Of a stretch of 64,000 nucleotides of DNA, positions 11,953 through 22,862 are shown piece after piece. The DNA comes from Bathymodiolus brooksi. Its lineage: Eukaryota; Mollusca; Bivalvia; Mytilida; Modiolidae. Both the position numbers and the translations under genes were made by a program. How positions within the stretch are numbered: position 1 is the first letter of the stretch; each line of letters opens with the position of its first letter. The DNA lies in the NCBI GenBank assembly GCA_963680875.1, contig OY804582.1:54640646-54704645 (forward strand), written 5' to 3'. The notes beneath the pieces were generated by a model that was not told where the DNA came from, did no database searches, and saw only the letters and a list, made by a program, of their open reading frames with translations.

Positions 11953-12165
11953 GTCTACTACAATCGTGAATTGAATTCTGTCACAGATGGCACAAACACA
12001 TACATTATATAATATTATCTTCGAAAATAGAACAACGAATCAGATTTGCACTGGACGGTCTGTAATTCTTATCTTGTAAGTGGGTTTTGACATTCAAATC
12101 ACTTTTCAAAGACATGTACGACATATTATGATACCAGAGGCCCACGTGTTCCCGTATCATCTTTT
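11953..12165 (-). promoter_or_regulatory. Gene A promoter-proximal block
   Basis: The region shared upstream of all five C4-like genes. On the minus strand it contains AGATAAGA (complement of 12067-12074, a GATA-factor-type site), 'tattttcgaagataatatta' and TATATAA (complement of 12005-12011), about 53-59 bp upstream of the ATG. Promoter assignment rests on conservation and position. Confidence 0.6.
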
Positions 12166-12357
12166 CGAATTAATCGGTTGATTATATTATGATCATATTT
12201 AGTATTAACATTGTATTTCAAGTAACTTCGAAATCAAGTGGGGGATATTGTACGGTTGTTACTTGCTTAGAAAAAATTGAAGAGACCAAAGAGATAAACA
12301 GAATCCGTCAATCGTAGAAAGACAGACAACACAATGGTCAAATTCAATCAAGCTATG

Positions 12358-12427
12358 CTTCCTGTAACTTACATTGAGCGCTTCAAGCTCATGTAAGCAA
12401 CTAATTATGTTCCCTGTAACTTACATT
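12358..12427. repeat. One to two diverged units of the 52-bp repeat, upstream of gene A
   Basis: 'cttcctgtaacttacattga' followed by 'cttcaagctcatg' and a second 'cctgtaacttacatt' match the unit of the large array at 18965-19553 upstream of gene B. The position is equivalent, so this may be the unexpanded state. Confidence 0.6.
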
Positions 12428-13399
12428 CTGGTAAAAATAAAATAGAAAAAACAACTGCCCAATACAATAGTAATAAATATATACATGTGTATATCTGTAC
12501 CATGAAGCGAAACCAACAAACAGACAGCAAAATGAGGGGTGTTGAAAGTGTTCGACACCAGGGCCGTAACTAGGCTTGTATACTAACCGATTCAGATCAT
12601 GCCAACGTCTCGACCTGGAGCGCAGATTGCTCGATCGGCGACGCGCTTGAGAGAGGGGAACCGCTTGTCGTTGGTTGGTGTGATCCTTCCCGGAAAATTG
12701 TGAAAACTTAGACTACAGGAGATGCAAAATGACAAAAGACACATGTCATATTTCAGCTTATCTGGAATTATATGTTAAAAGCGAATCAACAAAAGACAGA
12801 CATTTAATAAAAAGCGGCGGCAATGACAGATTTGGTCATCTGGATCAGCACTAGTTAAAGTCAAGAAAAAAAAATAAAAACACAATGTCTGCAACCAGTT
12901 AATTGGACTGTTTGTCCAATATCATTTTTATGACACTTTCCTTGTAAAAACATAAATCCCAAGCATTATTCACAAACATTTGTACAAAATATAAATATAT
13001 AGAATGATTTGGAATTGTCCACTTAAGATTACATAACAATAAGTTGGCAATGGATGAAACATTTCAGCGTTTTCTCTCGTGGATCTAAGTCTCGCCGAAT
13101 TAGCATGACTATTACATATCCCCGATTTTTCGCTCACTGCGTTTTATTTTGTTTTTTTTTCAATTTCTAAATACAGTTTTATCAAACTCTGGCGTTTTCT
13201 CTGATATCCCTGTCTGAAATAATCAACTATAATTTCTAATTATAGTTTATATGAATAATATTTTTCAATGATTGTGTCATATTTGTTCTTATTATCTTTG
13301 TTTATTACGTAGTTATATAACAATAAAATAATAAGAATAGGAAACCCTTTGTTATTAGATTTCTATATTCATATTTGTAGTTAGATCTTTAAATCGTTT

Positions 13400-13625
13400 G
13401 TTAGGGTCCGGGTGGCTCAATGAGTTAGGTAGTTGAATTACCTAACAACTCATACAAGCCTATCACCAATACGGCGTGGGTTTGCGCCCGGCTTTGTAAA
13501 TTACAAAAAAGGGTGCGTTCTCTCCGAGTATTCCGACTTCTTTCACCACTAAAACTGGTCGCTATGATATAAGCTGAAATAATACTGAAAGTGGCGTTAA
13601 ACACAATAAAGTAAATTAAATTTAA
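13400..13625 (+). mobile_element. SINE family 3 with 12-bp target-site duplication
   Basis: Same head as the copy at 8014 (ggtccgggtggctcaatgag ... gggttcgcgcccggc) and the same tail domain, with a shortened middle. Flanked by 'tttaaatcgttt' at 13388-13399 and 13626-13637. Intergenic between genes A and B. Confidence 0.85.
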
Positions 13626-14529
13626 TTTAAATCGTTTATAAAATATAGTGAAAGTTTTCATATGTCGTGAAAATGATATCCTTAGTTGCCGAGTTTATTT
13701 CCATTATCACGAGTTCACGATCATGAAAGTCCGAAATATAAATACAATTACGCTAACTGAGAAATACAGCTTGTGTAAATGACGCATGATGGAACCAAAG
13801 TCAAGGAAACGTCGCCATCCAAAAAAGTGAGAGAGAAAAAACATAGGGAAGAAATCGTTTATGCTGTCGTATTTTTTTTTAATTACCTTGAGAAAGGGAT
13901 ATGTGTAAATCATCCAATTAACATGATTCGTCTACAATGCTTTGTTGGCCTTACGATAACAAATTATGATTATTAAAACTAAGGTTCTCCTCCCGCAGGT
14001 ATATGTGACCTTGTCCATTGTGGTTATCTTGCTGATGTCCTGGTTTTGTAGTTCCCAAAAATGTTTAAATCATTTGGCTTTCCAATCTATCGATTATGAT
14101 CTCACCTGATGAAGAATATTCCAGAAACACGTCGTGCGCACTAATCTAGATATCTACGTTTGTACTGCTATCGACTAATTGCTTGATACCACTGTAGGAG
14201 GACTTTTAGTCCCCGGAGGTGTCACCCGCCCAGTAAGCATTGATTCGTTCGGTACTAACATGGCTTATTAGATATGTTTATTATTGCAAGTTGCAGTTGC
14301 TAAGTATTATAATTATTAATAAAACGAAGATGTTCCTCCTTTAAGCGTATGTGACCTTGGCAGATTTTGGCTAACCTGTGTAAGCTCTTTTGGTTTTCTA
14401 GCTTCAAAAATCTTTTAACTTATTGTATTTTCCAATCTTTTGACATTAAGTGTACCTGTTGAAGATTATATCAGAAACACGTCGTTAGATATCTACGTTT
14501 TTATTACAGTTACAATAATGTCTGTAGTG

Positions 14530-14737
14530 ACTGTCAGTTTTATTGGTGGAGGAAACCGTAGTGCCCTAGGAAAAGCACCGACCTGTCGCAAGTCACTGAC
14601 AAACCTTATCATATAATGTTGTATTGGGTACACATCGCCTTAGCGGGATTGGAACTCACAACGTTAGTGGTGATAGACACTGATTGCACAGATAGTTGTA
14701 AAGCCGACTACCATACAATCACGGCCACGACGGCCCC
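14530..14737 (-). mobile_element. SINE family 2, downstream of gene B
   Basis: Contains 'ttattggtggaggaaaccg', the body and the head end (cggccacgacggcccc). Its 3' end is truncated. It is the counterpart of the copy at 7033-7222, with homologous flank up to the last exon of each gene. Confidence 0.75.
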
Positions 14738-14806
14738 CAAAGTTCACTTGGCTTTCCTTTAACCATTGAATAAACTTTGACTTTCATAACAGAATATAAA
14801 CAATCT

Positions 14807-17800
14807 TTATTTGGAACACACAACACAAGTCAGTGGGTGATTATTTTTATAAGGCGGACAACGCAGGGATCCACATTTTGCCAAAACACCATAAAATAAT
14901 TTCCCATTCTGGTCACCCACACCAGAATCAACATACTGTAGATTTTCATCTACACATACAAATGATGATGCGGCTATATGAATAAAGTATCCTGATGCTA
15001 GGTATCCATAATAGTCTCTATTCCAACCATTATTACAAACGTTGGTCCCAGGGATCATTACTGTTGTAGCTTGTGTTGTTCTACACAATGCACACGGCAC
15101 ATCTTTGTTAAAAGAATTTGCTGCCCAAAAGTTGGTTTCATATTCTGCGCCATACATACGTCCGAAATCAGGGCCGCTAGTCTTTACAAATTTGGGATCC
15201 GGAGAAAGACAAACATAGTCCGAAGCAGACCCTGACTGATCAAAACCTCCTCCACCAGCAAAGCCTGCCAATTAATTTATTATCGATTATACATAGCAGT
15301 CATCTCTGTAGATAATCGTAGACTACCAGTCTTCGTCAAATGTTCCTTTCCTCTTATATTACATATACAAATTGTGTTTAAGTGTGGCAACACTTTATTT
15401 TATTTGAGTGTTCAGATACAAATGTATTAATTTGTTTTGTAAGTTACCTTGTGCGTTTCATTCTTATAAAGATAATGCAGAACCCTATCACTGGACTTGA
15501 AACGAGAGTAATACAACGGGAGCCACTAGTGAACAGAAACTGCATACCCTTCTGGAGCACCTGAGTTCTCCTCCGTTTATAGTGGGGTTACAGAAACTGT
15601 AAACTCTTCCGGAACACCTGAGTTCACCCCCATTTATAGTGGGGTTACAGAAACTGTATACCCTTCCGGAGCACCTGAGTTCTCCCCCGTTTATAGTGGG
15701 GTTACAGAAACTGTATACCCTTCCGGAGCACCTGAATTCACCTCCGTTTATAGTGGGGTTACAGACATTGTATACCATTCCGAGCACCTGAGTTCACACC
15801 CGTTTATAGTGGGGTTACAGAAACTGTATACCCTTCTGGAGCGCCTGAGTTCTCCCCCGTTTATAGTGGGGTTACAGAAACTTTATACCCTTCCGGAGCA
15901 CCTGAGTTCTCCCCCGTTTATAGTGGGGTTACAGAAACTGTATACCATTCTGGAACACCTGGGTTCTCCCCCGTTTATAGTGGGGTTACAGAAACTGTAT
16001 ACCATTCTGGAGCACTTGAGTTATCCCCCGTTTATAGTGGGGTTACAGGAACTGTATACCATTCTGGAGCACCTGAGTTATCCCCCGTTTATAGTGGGGT
16101 TACAGGAACTGTATACCATTCTGGAGCACCTGAGTTATCCCCCGTTTATAGTGGGGTTACAGGAACTGTATACCATTCTGGAGCACCTGAGTTATCCCCC
16201 GTTTATAGTGGGGTTCTTGTTCTTCAATCATTAGTTTTCTGTGTAGTGTTTTGTGTATCCTTGTCTTTCCTTTTTCATTTAGTAATTGTATCGTCTGTCA
16301 TTCTGAATTCAAACTTTTAGTAATTGTATCGTCTGTCATTTTGAATTCAAACTTTTCGTCCTTGTATTTCTGATTTATTTTATTTTTCAGTCGGTATTGT
16401 CTTTCTCGATTTAAATACAAATCCCCACAACGAAAAAAAGGAGTAAATATAGGACTCGTTTCTCAGATCTGACATAAAACACCTCCCGAAAACTCCTCCC
16501 TTACAAAAAGTTAAAAACAATTAATTTTTAATTGACAATCAGTTAATTTAATGACCCATTTCCCTTGTCAAAACAACCAATGAAAACGTTGATATCTAAT
16601 ATGTTATCTCCAGCTTGATAAACATGTTGGCTGGTGATTGGTTAATGCCCCCTGCGTGCAAAACCCTTGCATCCACTGGTAATTATGTAGCGCCATGACG
16701 GTTTTTACGTAACAATATACGTGTATATGACGTCAAGCTCAATGAATCTCAAAGCACACTACACGGGAACGGGAGGATGAAATTCTTGAAAAAGGCGATC
16801 TAAATTCTTCCTTTGTTTTATCATGCCACCAGCTCACTACAATTATGTACGACAAAATTATATCAATGGAATTATTTCCCATCTTACTGGTGACGTCATG
16901 AATATTTTGACGTTATCTGCGTGACAATACGAGCAAATAAAAACATTAAATCAGATAAAATCAAGACGGAATACGCTGGTTTGCTATGTTACCAAAGGTA
17001 TTTTCCTACACTTTGCCACCAAAATGCATCAAAATTTTCACTTGAGCTACAGTTTTTTAGTCGACAAGTTCAAAAACGTTATGCTCACGTCCTTAAAGAA
17101 CAAAATAAAACCAAAGAAAACCGCATGTGTTGTTTTCAAGCCGCGATACCTGTTGGCATTTAGATTGTTCTACGCCTTAGCACTTTTGTACATACCGTGA
17201 TTAGCCTCAGGGTATACAGAAGCGCTTATTGGTGGTATAAACTCCAATGTACATGGAGAGATTCGTAGTTAATTGTCTGTCCAAAGTCAGGATATGGATT
17301 TCCTGTGGAATATATCGTGGGGTTCTTTTGTGTTCAATTTTGGTCATTAGTAGTTATTCGGTTTTGATAGTGGTTGAATGGTTGACCCTCTCTGAATAAT
17401 TTCATAATAATATTGTCCGATTTTGTTTAAATATAAACAAAGATCAAGCCCATTTTTTTTTCATTCTCGATGATATATCTACATTGATATCCCACCATGT
17501 TCCACACGGTTCTACATTTAAATGTAACAATAATATACAATACCTGAGTAAACTTGTTCTGTATAATTATTGGGCGGACATTGTTTCCTTCCCCAGATCA
17601 CGTAGGTTGACCCAGAACCTGCTAAAAAAAAGAAAATGTGATACTTAGTGTAAATGTAAATAATAATATAAATGAAACATTTAATAGTTACTTTACAACT
17701 ATAATATAGTAATATAAAACAAAAATGTTTATATTATTGAAAAATCTTAGCATTATTCAGTGTTGAAAACATTTCACAGAACAATTATACACCAAATACC

Positions 17801-18212
17801 ATAAATCTAATTAAAACAAATATAAGCGACACTTATATTAATTGGAATGGTAAAGGCATATAATCTAATAGTTTCCCTCTTAATTTCAAACATTAGCCTT
17901 CCTAATAATGCTGCATATTTAATTTAATTTGTTACCTTTATAAGAACTCATAAGTGACTGTAGCTGCTTTATTTTAGCCACCTGTTGTTGAATTTTCAAA
18001 TCTTGTTGTTGATGTTTCGAATCCTGTTGTTGTATTGTTATGGCTTGTTGTTTAACGGTATTGTTTAGTATAGTCAACATGCTTTCCATCCTATTTAAAC
18101 GATCCTGAAATATGGTAGGATCATTGAGTAATAGGCGTTTTGAATCAGTCCCATCTGAAACACCAATGAGTCCAGAACACAAAAAGAACAACAAAATCAA
18201 CTGCATTTTCAT
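14807..18212 (-). CDS. Gene B: secreted short-chain collagen C4-like protein, three exons
   Basis: Exons 18212-17936, 17618-17544 and 15264-14807; 269 codons. The start at 18212 (MKMQLILLFFLCSG) begins directly with the signal peptide; the open frame continues upstream only through a (CA)n repeat. The [20 protein letters not shown] motif is followed by three QQQ heptads ending KIKQLQ. Exon 2 encodes the same [20 protein letters not shown] block as gene A. Exon 3 keeps [59 protein letters not shown] and LTCVVCSK. All phase-1 junctions are in frame. Differences from A include IHIAASS in the middle of exon 3 and fewer heptads. Intron 2 contains a 57-bp tandem array. The stop codon overlaps AATAAA. 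Function inferred only from the family. Confidence 0.9.
15549..16216. repeat. Tandem array, 57-bp unit, about 12 copies, in intron 2 of gene B
   Basis: The unit reads 'gttacagaaactgtataccc' 'ttccggagcacctgagttct' 'cccccgtttatagtggg'. Because 57 is divisible by 3, long repetitive frames stay open on both strands; these are not genes. The unit corresponds to single-copy sequence in gene A (around 7990-8310) and to a Penelope-like terminal fragment (gagcacctgagttc ... tagtggggtt). Confidence 0.9.
16214..16500 (+). repeat. Penelope-like element 3' terminal fragment in intron 2 of gene B
   Basis: Continues the array with 'gtggggttcttgttcttcaa', 'ttagttttctgtgtagtgtt' and 'tatttttcagtcggtattg', homologous to 8320-8530 in gene A. 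The word 'gtaattgtatcgtctgtcat' is duplicated locally. Confidence 0.5.
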
Positions 18213-18249
18213 TTGTACTACAATCGTGACTTGAATTCTGTCCCAGATT

Positions 18250-18282
<33 letters not shown>

Positions 18283-18430
18283 CTTATAATATTATCTTCG
18301 AAAATGGAACAACGATTTAGATTTACAACAATCGGTCTGCGGTTCTTATCTTGTAAGTGGGGTTTGACATTCAAATCACTTTTCAAAAGCGTGAACGAAA
18401 TATTATGATACCAGAGGCCCACATGAGCCC
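18213..18430 (-). promoter_or_regulatory. Gene B promoter-proximal block interrupted by (CA)n
   Basis: Same conserved block as in the other C4-like genes: AGATAAGA (complement of 18344-18351), 'tcgaagataatattataa' near 18284-18299, then the start codon. A CA/GT repeat of about 33 bp (18251-18283) sits directly after the TATA-like element. C and D have only a short GT-rich stretch there. Confidence 0.6.
18251..18283. repeat. (CA)n microsatellite
   Basis: Twelve uninterrupted CA dinucleotides, then 'cgcacacac'. It lies in the presumed core promoter or 5' leader of gene B. Confidence 0.95.
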
Positions 18431-18964
18431 GTATCACATATTGTAATTAATCGGTTAATTATATTATGATCATATTTAGTATTAACATTGTATTTCAAGT
18501 AACTTCGAAATCAAGTGGGGGATATTGTATGGTTGTTACTTGCTTAGAAAAGTTTGAAGATACTAAAGAGGTAATCAGATGCTGTAAATCGATGTAGGAG
18601 AGATAACACAATGGACAAATTCAATCAGTGACTTTAATGTTATGCTTAATGCTATATTTTCCTGTTATGCTGTTTTCTGTTTATATTATCTATGTAACTG
18701 CTATAGCATTTATGTGCTTTGCTAATAAACATATTATTATTATTATTATTTAAATTCACGAATTGTCCAAATATTTTATTTCCAACTTTATATCATGGAA
18801 GAATCTCATGTAAATTGTTTTAAGAAAGTACATAGCAACCGTACAATTCTGGAACCAGAAGAACAATAGATCTTACATGGAACAATGGCATTTCAAAATA
18901 TTTGAATAAACATTTAACAAATGCTAAGATATACAAATATATCAAGAAATGTTCTTTGCCAGAT

Positions 18965-19553
18965 GAGCAATTCAAGCTCACTTGAACAACTAGTTATACT
19001 TCCTGTACCTTACATTGAGTGATTCAAGCTCACGTGAACAACTAGTTACACTTCCTGTAACTTACATTGAGTGATTCAAACTCACGTGAACAACTAGTTA
19101 CACTTCCTGTAACTTACATTGAGTGATTCAAACTCACTTGAACAACTAGTTACACTTCCTGTAACTTACATTGAGTGATTCAAGCTCACGTGAACAGCTA
19201 GTTACACTTCCTGTACCTTACATTGAGTGATTCAAGCTCACTTGAACAACTAGTTATACTTCCTGTAACTTACATTGAGTGATTCAAGCTCACGTGAACA
19301 ACTAGTTATACTTCCTGTACCTTACATTGAGTGATTCAAGCTCACGTGAACAACTAGTTATACTTCCTGTACCTTACATTGAGTGATTCAAACTCACGTG
19401 AACAACTAGTTATACTTCCTGTACCTTACATTGAGTGATTCAAACTCACGTGAACAACTAGTTACACTTCCTGTAACTTACATTGAGTGATTCAAGATCA
19501 CGTGAACAACTAGTTACACTTCCTGTACCTTACATTGAGTGATTCAAACTCAC
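18965..19553. repeat. Tandem array, 52-bp unit, about 11 copies, upstream of gene B
   Basis: The unit reads 'gagtgattcaagctcacgtg' 'aacaactagttacacttcct' 'gtaacttacatt'. Most copies contain the E-box palindrome CACGTG; some have CACTTG. It lies about 0.75-1.35 kb upstream of the gene B start codon. Confidence 0.95.
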
Positions 19554-20242
19554 TCCTGCATTCTCCGATGCAGAAGATCTGTAACACATAAACCTATGTT
19601 TGTCTCCACGCTTGAAAACACTTTTAAAATTTTAACTAATACGAAGCCATGACAAGACAAAATAAACATTATGTGGTTTTAATATCAATAGTATAAATAT
19701 GTCATTGCCAACTTAACAAATTTTCAACCGAGCAAGTTGATGTGGTTGTCTCAATGATAGTAACGGCGCTGGACACAACATGTTACCTCCATGCTATCAC
19801 ATAGGCCTAAATTCGCTGTAATACTTGTTGGCACATGATCAGCGCAAAGCGTCAGTATAATTAGTGTTCAGTGACAAAAAAATTCAGAAAATCAAATAAA
19901 CAGAAGAAAACTCCAAATGCAAATATCCAACCAGCGGTCATCAATGTAATTTTCCATTAAGTTGACAAGATGGGAGATTCATCTGTCCAAAATCATGAAA
20001 GTGAAAACGAAATGATATGATGAATTGCGGATGAGAAACGTCTGAACATAGCTGAAACAAGCGTCGTTCTACTGGTTTTAGATAGTGTCCTCTGCGAAGT
20101 CAGCACTTTCTTTACATGAATCAGGCACCACAAAAAGCTGTATTTTGGTCTGTGAGCTTACATAACAAATATGTATCCAGTCAGTGCAATTTCACTACTC
20201 GAATAAAACTAGTGCATGATAGATATTTACAATATACATGTA
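19554..20242. other. Intergenic stretch, nothing recognised
   Basis: AT-rich DNA between the 52-bp array and a MITE. No coding region or repeat boundary was identified. Confidence 0.4.
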
Positions 20243-20413
20243 CAGTCAAACCTGTCCACCTCTACTAAGCAGCCACCTGTATTAAAAGGTCTCCTTTTTC
20301 TTGTCCTGTCAAAGAAAAGTTCATATGAATTAAACCTCTATTAAGAGGTCACCTGTCTTATAAGGCCATGTTGTCTTTGTTCCAAAGGTGACCTCTTAAT
20401 ACAGGTTTGACTG
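20243..20413. mobile_element. MITE with CAGTCAAACCTGT terminal inverted repeats
   Basis: Perfect 13-bp terminal repeats at both ends. The interior repeats 'attaagaggtcacctgt'-like words in both orientations, so it is largely palindromic. No clear target-site duplication and no coding capacity. The terminus type is common among invertebrate Tc1/mariner-like MITEs, but the family is not proven here. Confidence 0.7.
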
Positions 20414-20996
20414 AATATAAAATTTCATTGTACGGGCTTTAGAAACAGGAGGAAAAGCAGGCATTGTGCGATCTTTCCTGGCCTTTTTCGCAACTCCGCG
20501 TGTTGGCATAGTTCATTATCGTTGCAGTAAAAAAAAACGAAGGTGTTCAAATCATTCAATTTTTATTTTTATTTCAAACAATCCGTCGAAAATTATATAA
20601 AATAGAAGCTAATGATATGGTCATGAATTTTCTCTCAAAAATGTCTTTTCCTTATTCGTATTAGGAAGTTCACCTAATCAATAAATAGAATTTAATACTG
20701 AATTAAATTGTGCAGGATATTGAAAACTGAAAGACAGATTTTATGAGCTTTTTGTATTGAATTATTGTGATCGTTTTTCCTCATAATATATAAGCAGCAG
20801 ATCTTAATTGTACTTGAGAGGAAATTACTGTTCTGAATATTGGAGCACTACAGCCCATTATTTTGTTTTTAGCAATATTATGTCATGAGCAAAATCGCGA
20901 CCATTTGTTTATTATGCTATTACCATCTCGTCTATCCACAATTCCTTTCGTTTATTTATAAAATAATTCACGGATAGAATTATTTGTTGTGTTGCA

Positions 20997-22129
20997 ATGA
21001 ATATAACAAAAAGTAAGTTGGAAAATTCACAGAACTATGAAATCCGACATGATGTGGAATTTGAACATGTAGACTTATTAGCGCCTTTGATATTTGTTGG
21101 ATGTTTAATGATTGTTGGAATTCCAGGAAATTCTTTGGTGTTGATAGTTTTATATCTAAAACATAAACTATCTGTTTATATGAGAATTATCGTAGTCTTG
21201 GTAATAAATGATCTATTAGTTTGTGGTATAACACTTCCTTTTGAATTCTATTATTTGAACCACCATTTCTCGTTTAGAGGTAAATGGACCTGCAAGGCAT
21301 TTCGCTTCCTCAATTATTTATTTGTTCATAATTCCGTGTTGGTTCTGCAGTTCATGGCAATAGAGAGATTTAGGAGAGTATGCTGCCCGCTGAAAGTTCA
21401 AATGTCAACAAGAGTGGGAAGAATGTGTATCCTTGGGATCTTTATTTTCTCGTTTGTTTACACTACGCCAAATATATTCATCCGCGGAATATATAAAAGG
21501 AATTTAATGGTAGTAGGACTGTACATGAATGTTCAACATCTGATGATTATATAAACAGCGACATTCCAACGATTTATAGTGTGACGTCACTGGTGTTATG
21601 TGTGTGTTTTATCTCAGTTTTAATAGTAATGTATGTGTGTATCGGAAAAGTTGTTTATAAGCATTTTAAATTTGTGCAAAGTCTGAAACAAAGCGTGAAA
21701 TGGCCCTCCGGTACAGTTGCAGATAAAGATGTCAACTCAAAGTCACTTTCTTTAAAAGACAACCCTGCAGTTCATACAGTCTACTCAGAAAAGGGAAGGT
21801 TTGAATATACAAGATGTTCAGTTTACAGGACATGGCATGATGTGCATTCAAAACAGTACTTAGACAACCACAAAAGCACAAAAATAGCTATTACAATAAC
21901 TGTATTATTTCTATTCAGCTATATTCCAAATTACTATCAGGAATCTATGGAGACACTCATCTCTCAACTTATGTTTTGTTATCAGTTCTGCATATTGCGC
22001 AACGAACGTACGCCATTAATTACATGATGAACCCCATTTATTTATGGGGTCATTGACCGGAAGTTTAGACAGGATTGTGGGGTATTGTTTCATCAAATAG
22101 CTGCAAAATGTGACCTGTTAGCAAACTGA
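20997..22129 (+). pseudogene. Rhodopsin-class GPCR, intronless, three frameshifts
   Basis: From ATG 20997 the first frame gives TM1 with GNS (residues 44-46), TM2 with INDLLVCGITLPFE, an extracellular WTC (residues 97-99), TM3 ending AIERFRRV (ERF in place of DRY) and TM4, then stops after 185 codons. Homologous reading resumes after a -1-type shift at 21505-21530, giving a second loop with a Cys, then TM5 (TSLVLCVCFISVLIVMYVCI). TM6 (ITITVLFLFSYIP) is followed by a shift at 21935-21958, then a TM7 approach (LLSVLHIAQRTYAINYMMNP). A third shift in the CCCC run at 22032-22035 restores PFIYGVIDRKF and a C-tail ending at 22129. Class A membership is clear. Ligand is unknown, though it resembles peptide receptors. 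The six spliced genes here are intact, so decay is likelier than poor sequence, but sequencing error is possible. Confidence 0.75.
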
Positions 22130-22540
22130 TTTTAAATCATATTTTTTATATCATGTATGTATTGTTGTTGATGGGTTACAGGTTGTGTGTTATCTTTATA
22201 TATTGTTCTTTGGTGTTGTTTTTTTACATCACATTTTATCAAGTTGTATTTAGTTTTTTAAATTTTGTATTGAAGTTGTTCAGTTCTCCTTTTGTTGTTA
22301 TTGTATTTTTTGTTGCTATTGTAAATATTGAATCAGAGGGCCCGGTCAGTCTGATTGATTTATCTCTTGAAAAACAAAATATCGCTAAAAGCCTTTAAAA
22401 CTAAATAAAAAAATTAAGTAATTGCACGTAACACATGCAAATATTCCCTGAAATAGTGAAACATTTTAGATGTTCATAATGATTTTATATATCAACCTAG
22501 AAGCTTTTGCCAGTTTACATCATCTTTTTTCCATAAGCTT
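22130..22540. other. AT-rich intergenic stretch
   Basis: Downstream of the GPCR remnant. A weak hydrophobic open frame at 22153-22398 has T-rich composition and no family resemblance. No gene is supported. Confidence 0.4.
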
Positions 22541-22546
22541 CTGTTC

Positions 22547-22567
22547 GGGGGGGGGGGGGGGGGGGGG
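22547..22567. repeat. Poly-G run (21 G)
   Basis: An uninterrupted run of 21 guanines, 37 bp before a SINE family 2 copy. Such runs are prone to length error in assemblies. Confidence 0.9.
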
Positions 22568-22603
22568 ATTGTGTACGTTCTTTATCTGCATTCAGTTTGC
22601 AAA

Positions 22604-22862
22604 TTGGGTCGTTATGGTAAAGATCGCATGGCAGTTGGTTTTACAATTTCCTGTGAAATCAGTGCCCATCACCACTGATGTTGTGAGTTCGAACCCCGTT
22701 CATGGCGAGATGTACTCGATACAACATTATGTGATAAAGTTTGTCAGTGACTTGCGACAGGTCGGTGGTTTTCTCCGGGTACTCCGGTTTCCTCCACCAA
22801 TAAAATTGACCGCCATGATATAACTGAAATATTGTTGTAAGCGGCGCTAAACACCAGAAACC
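22604..22862 (+). mobile_element. SINE family 2, full length
   Basis: Head with B-box-like 'gttcgaaccccgttcatggc', body 'gataaagtttgtcagtgact', domain 'ctccgggtactccggtttcc' and tail 'tattgttgtaagcggcgcta'. A good reference copy for the family in this window. Confidence 0.85.

Noticed and set aside
15488..16234. Repetitive frames on both strands over the 57-bp array
   Set aside because: The unit length is a multiple of three, so openness is expected; the array is intronic in gene B.
21581..22027. Separate 148-codon gene
   Set aside because: It is the TM5-TM6 continuation of the frameshifted GPCR; its ATG is internal to the homologous region.
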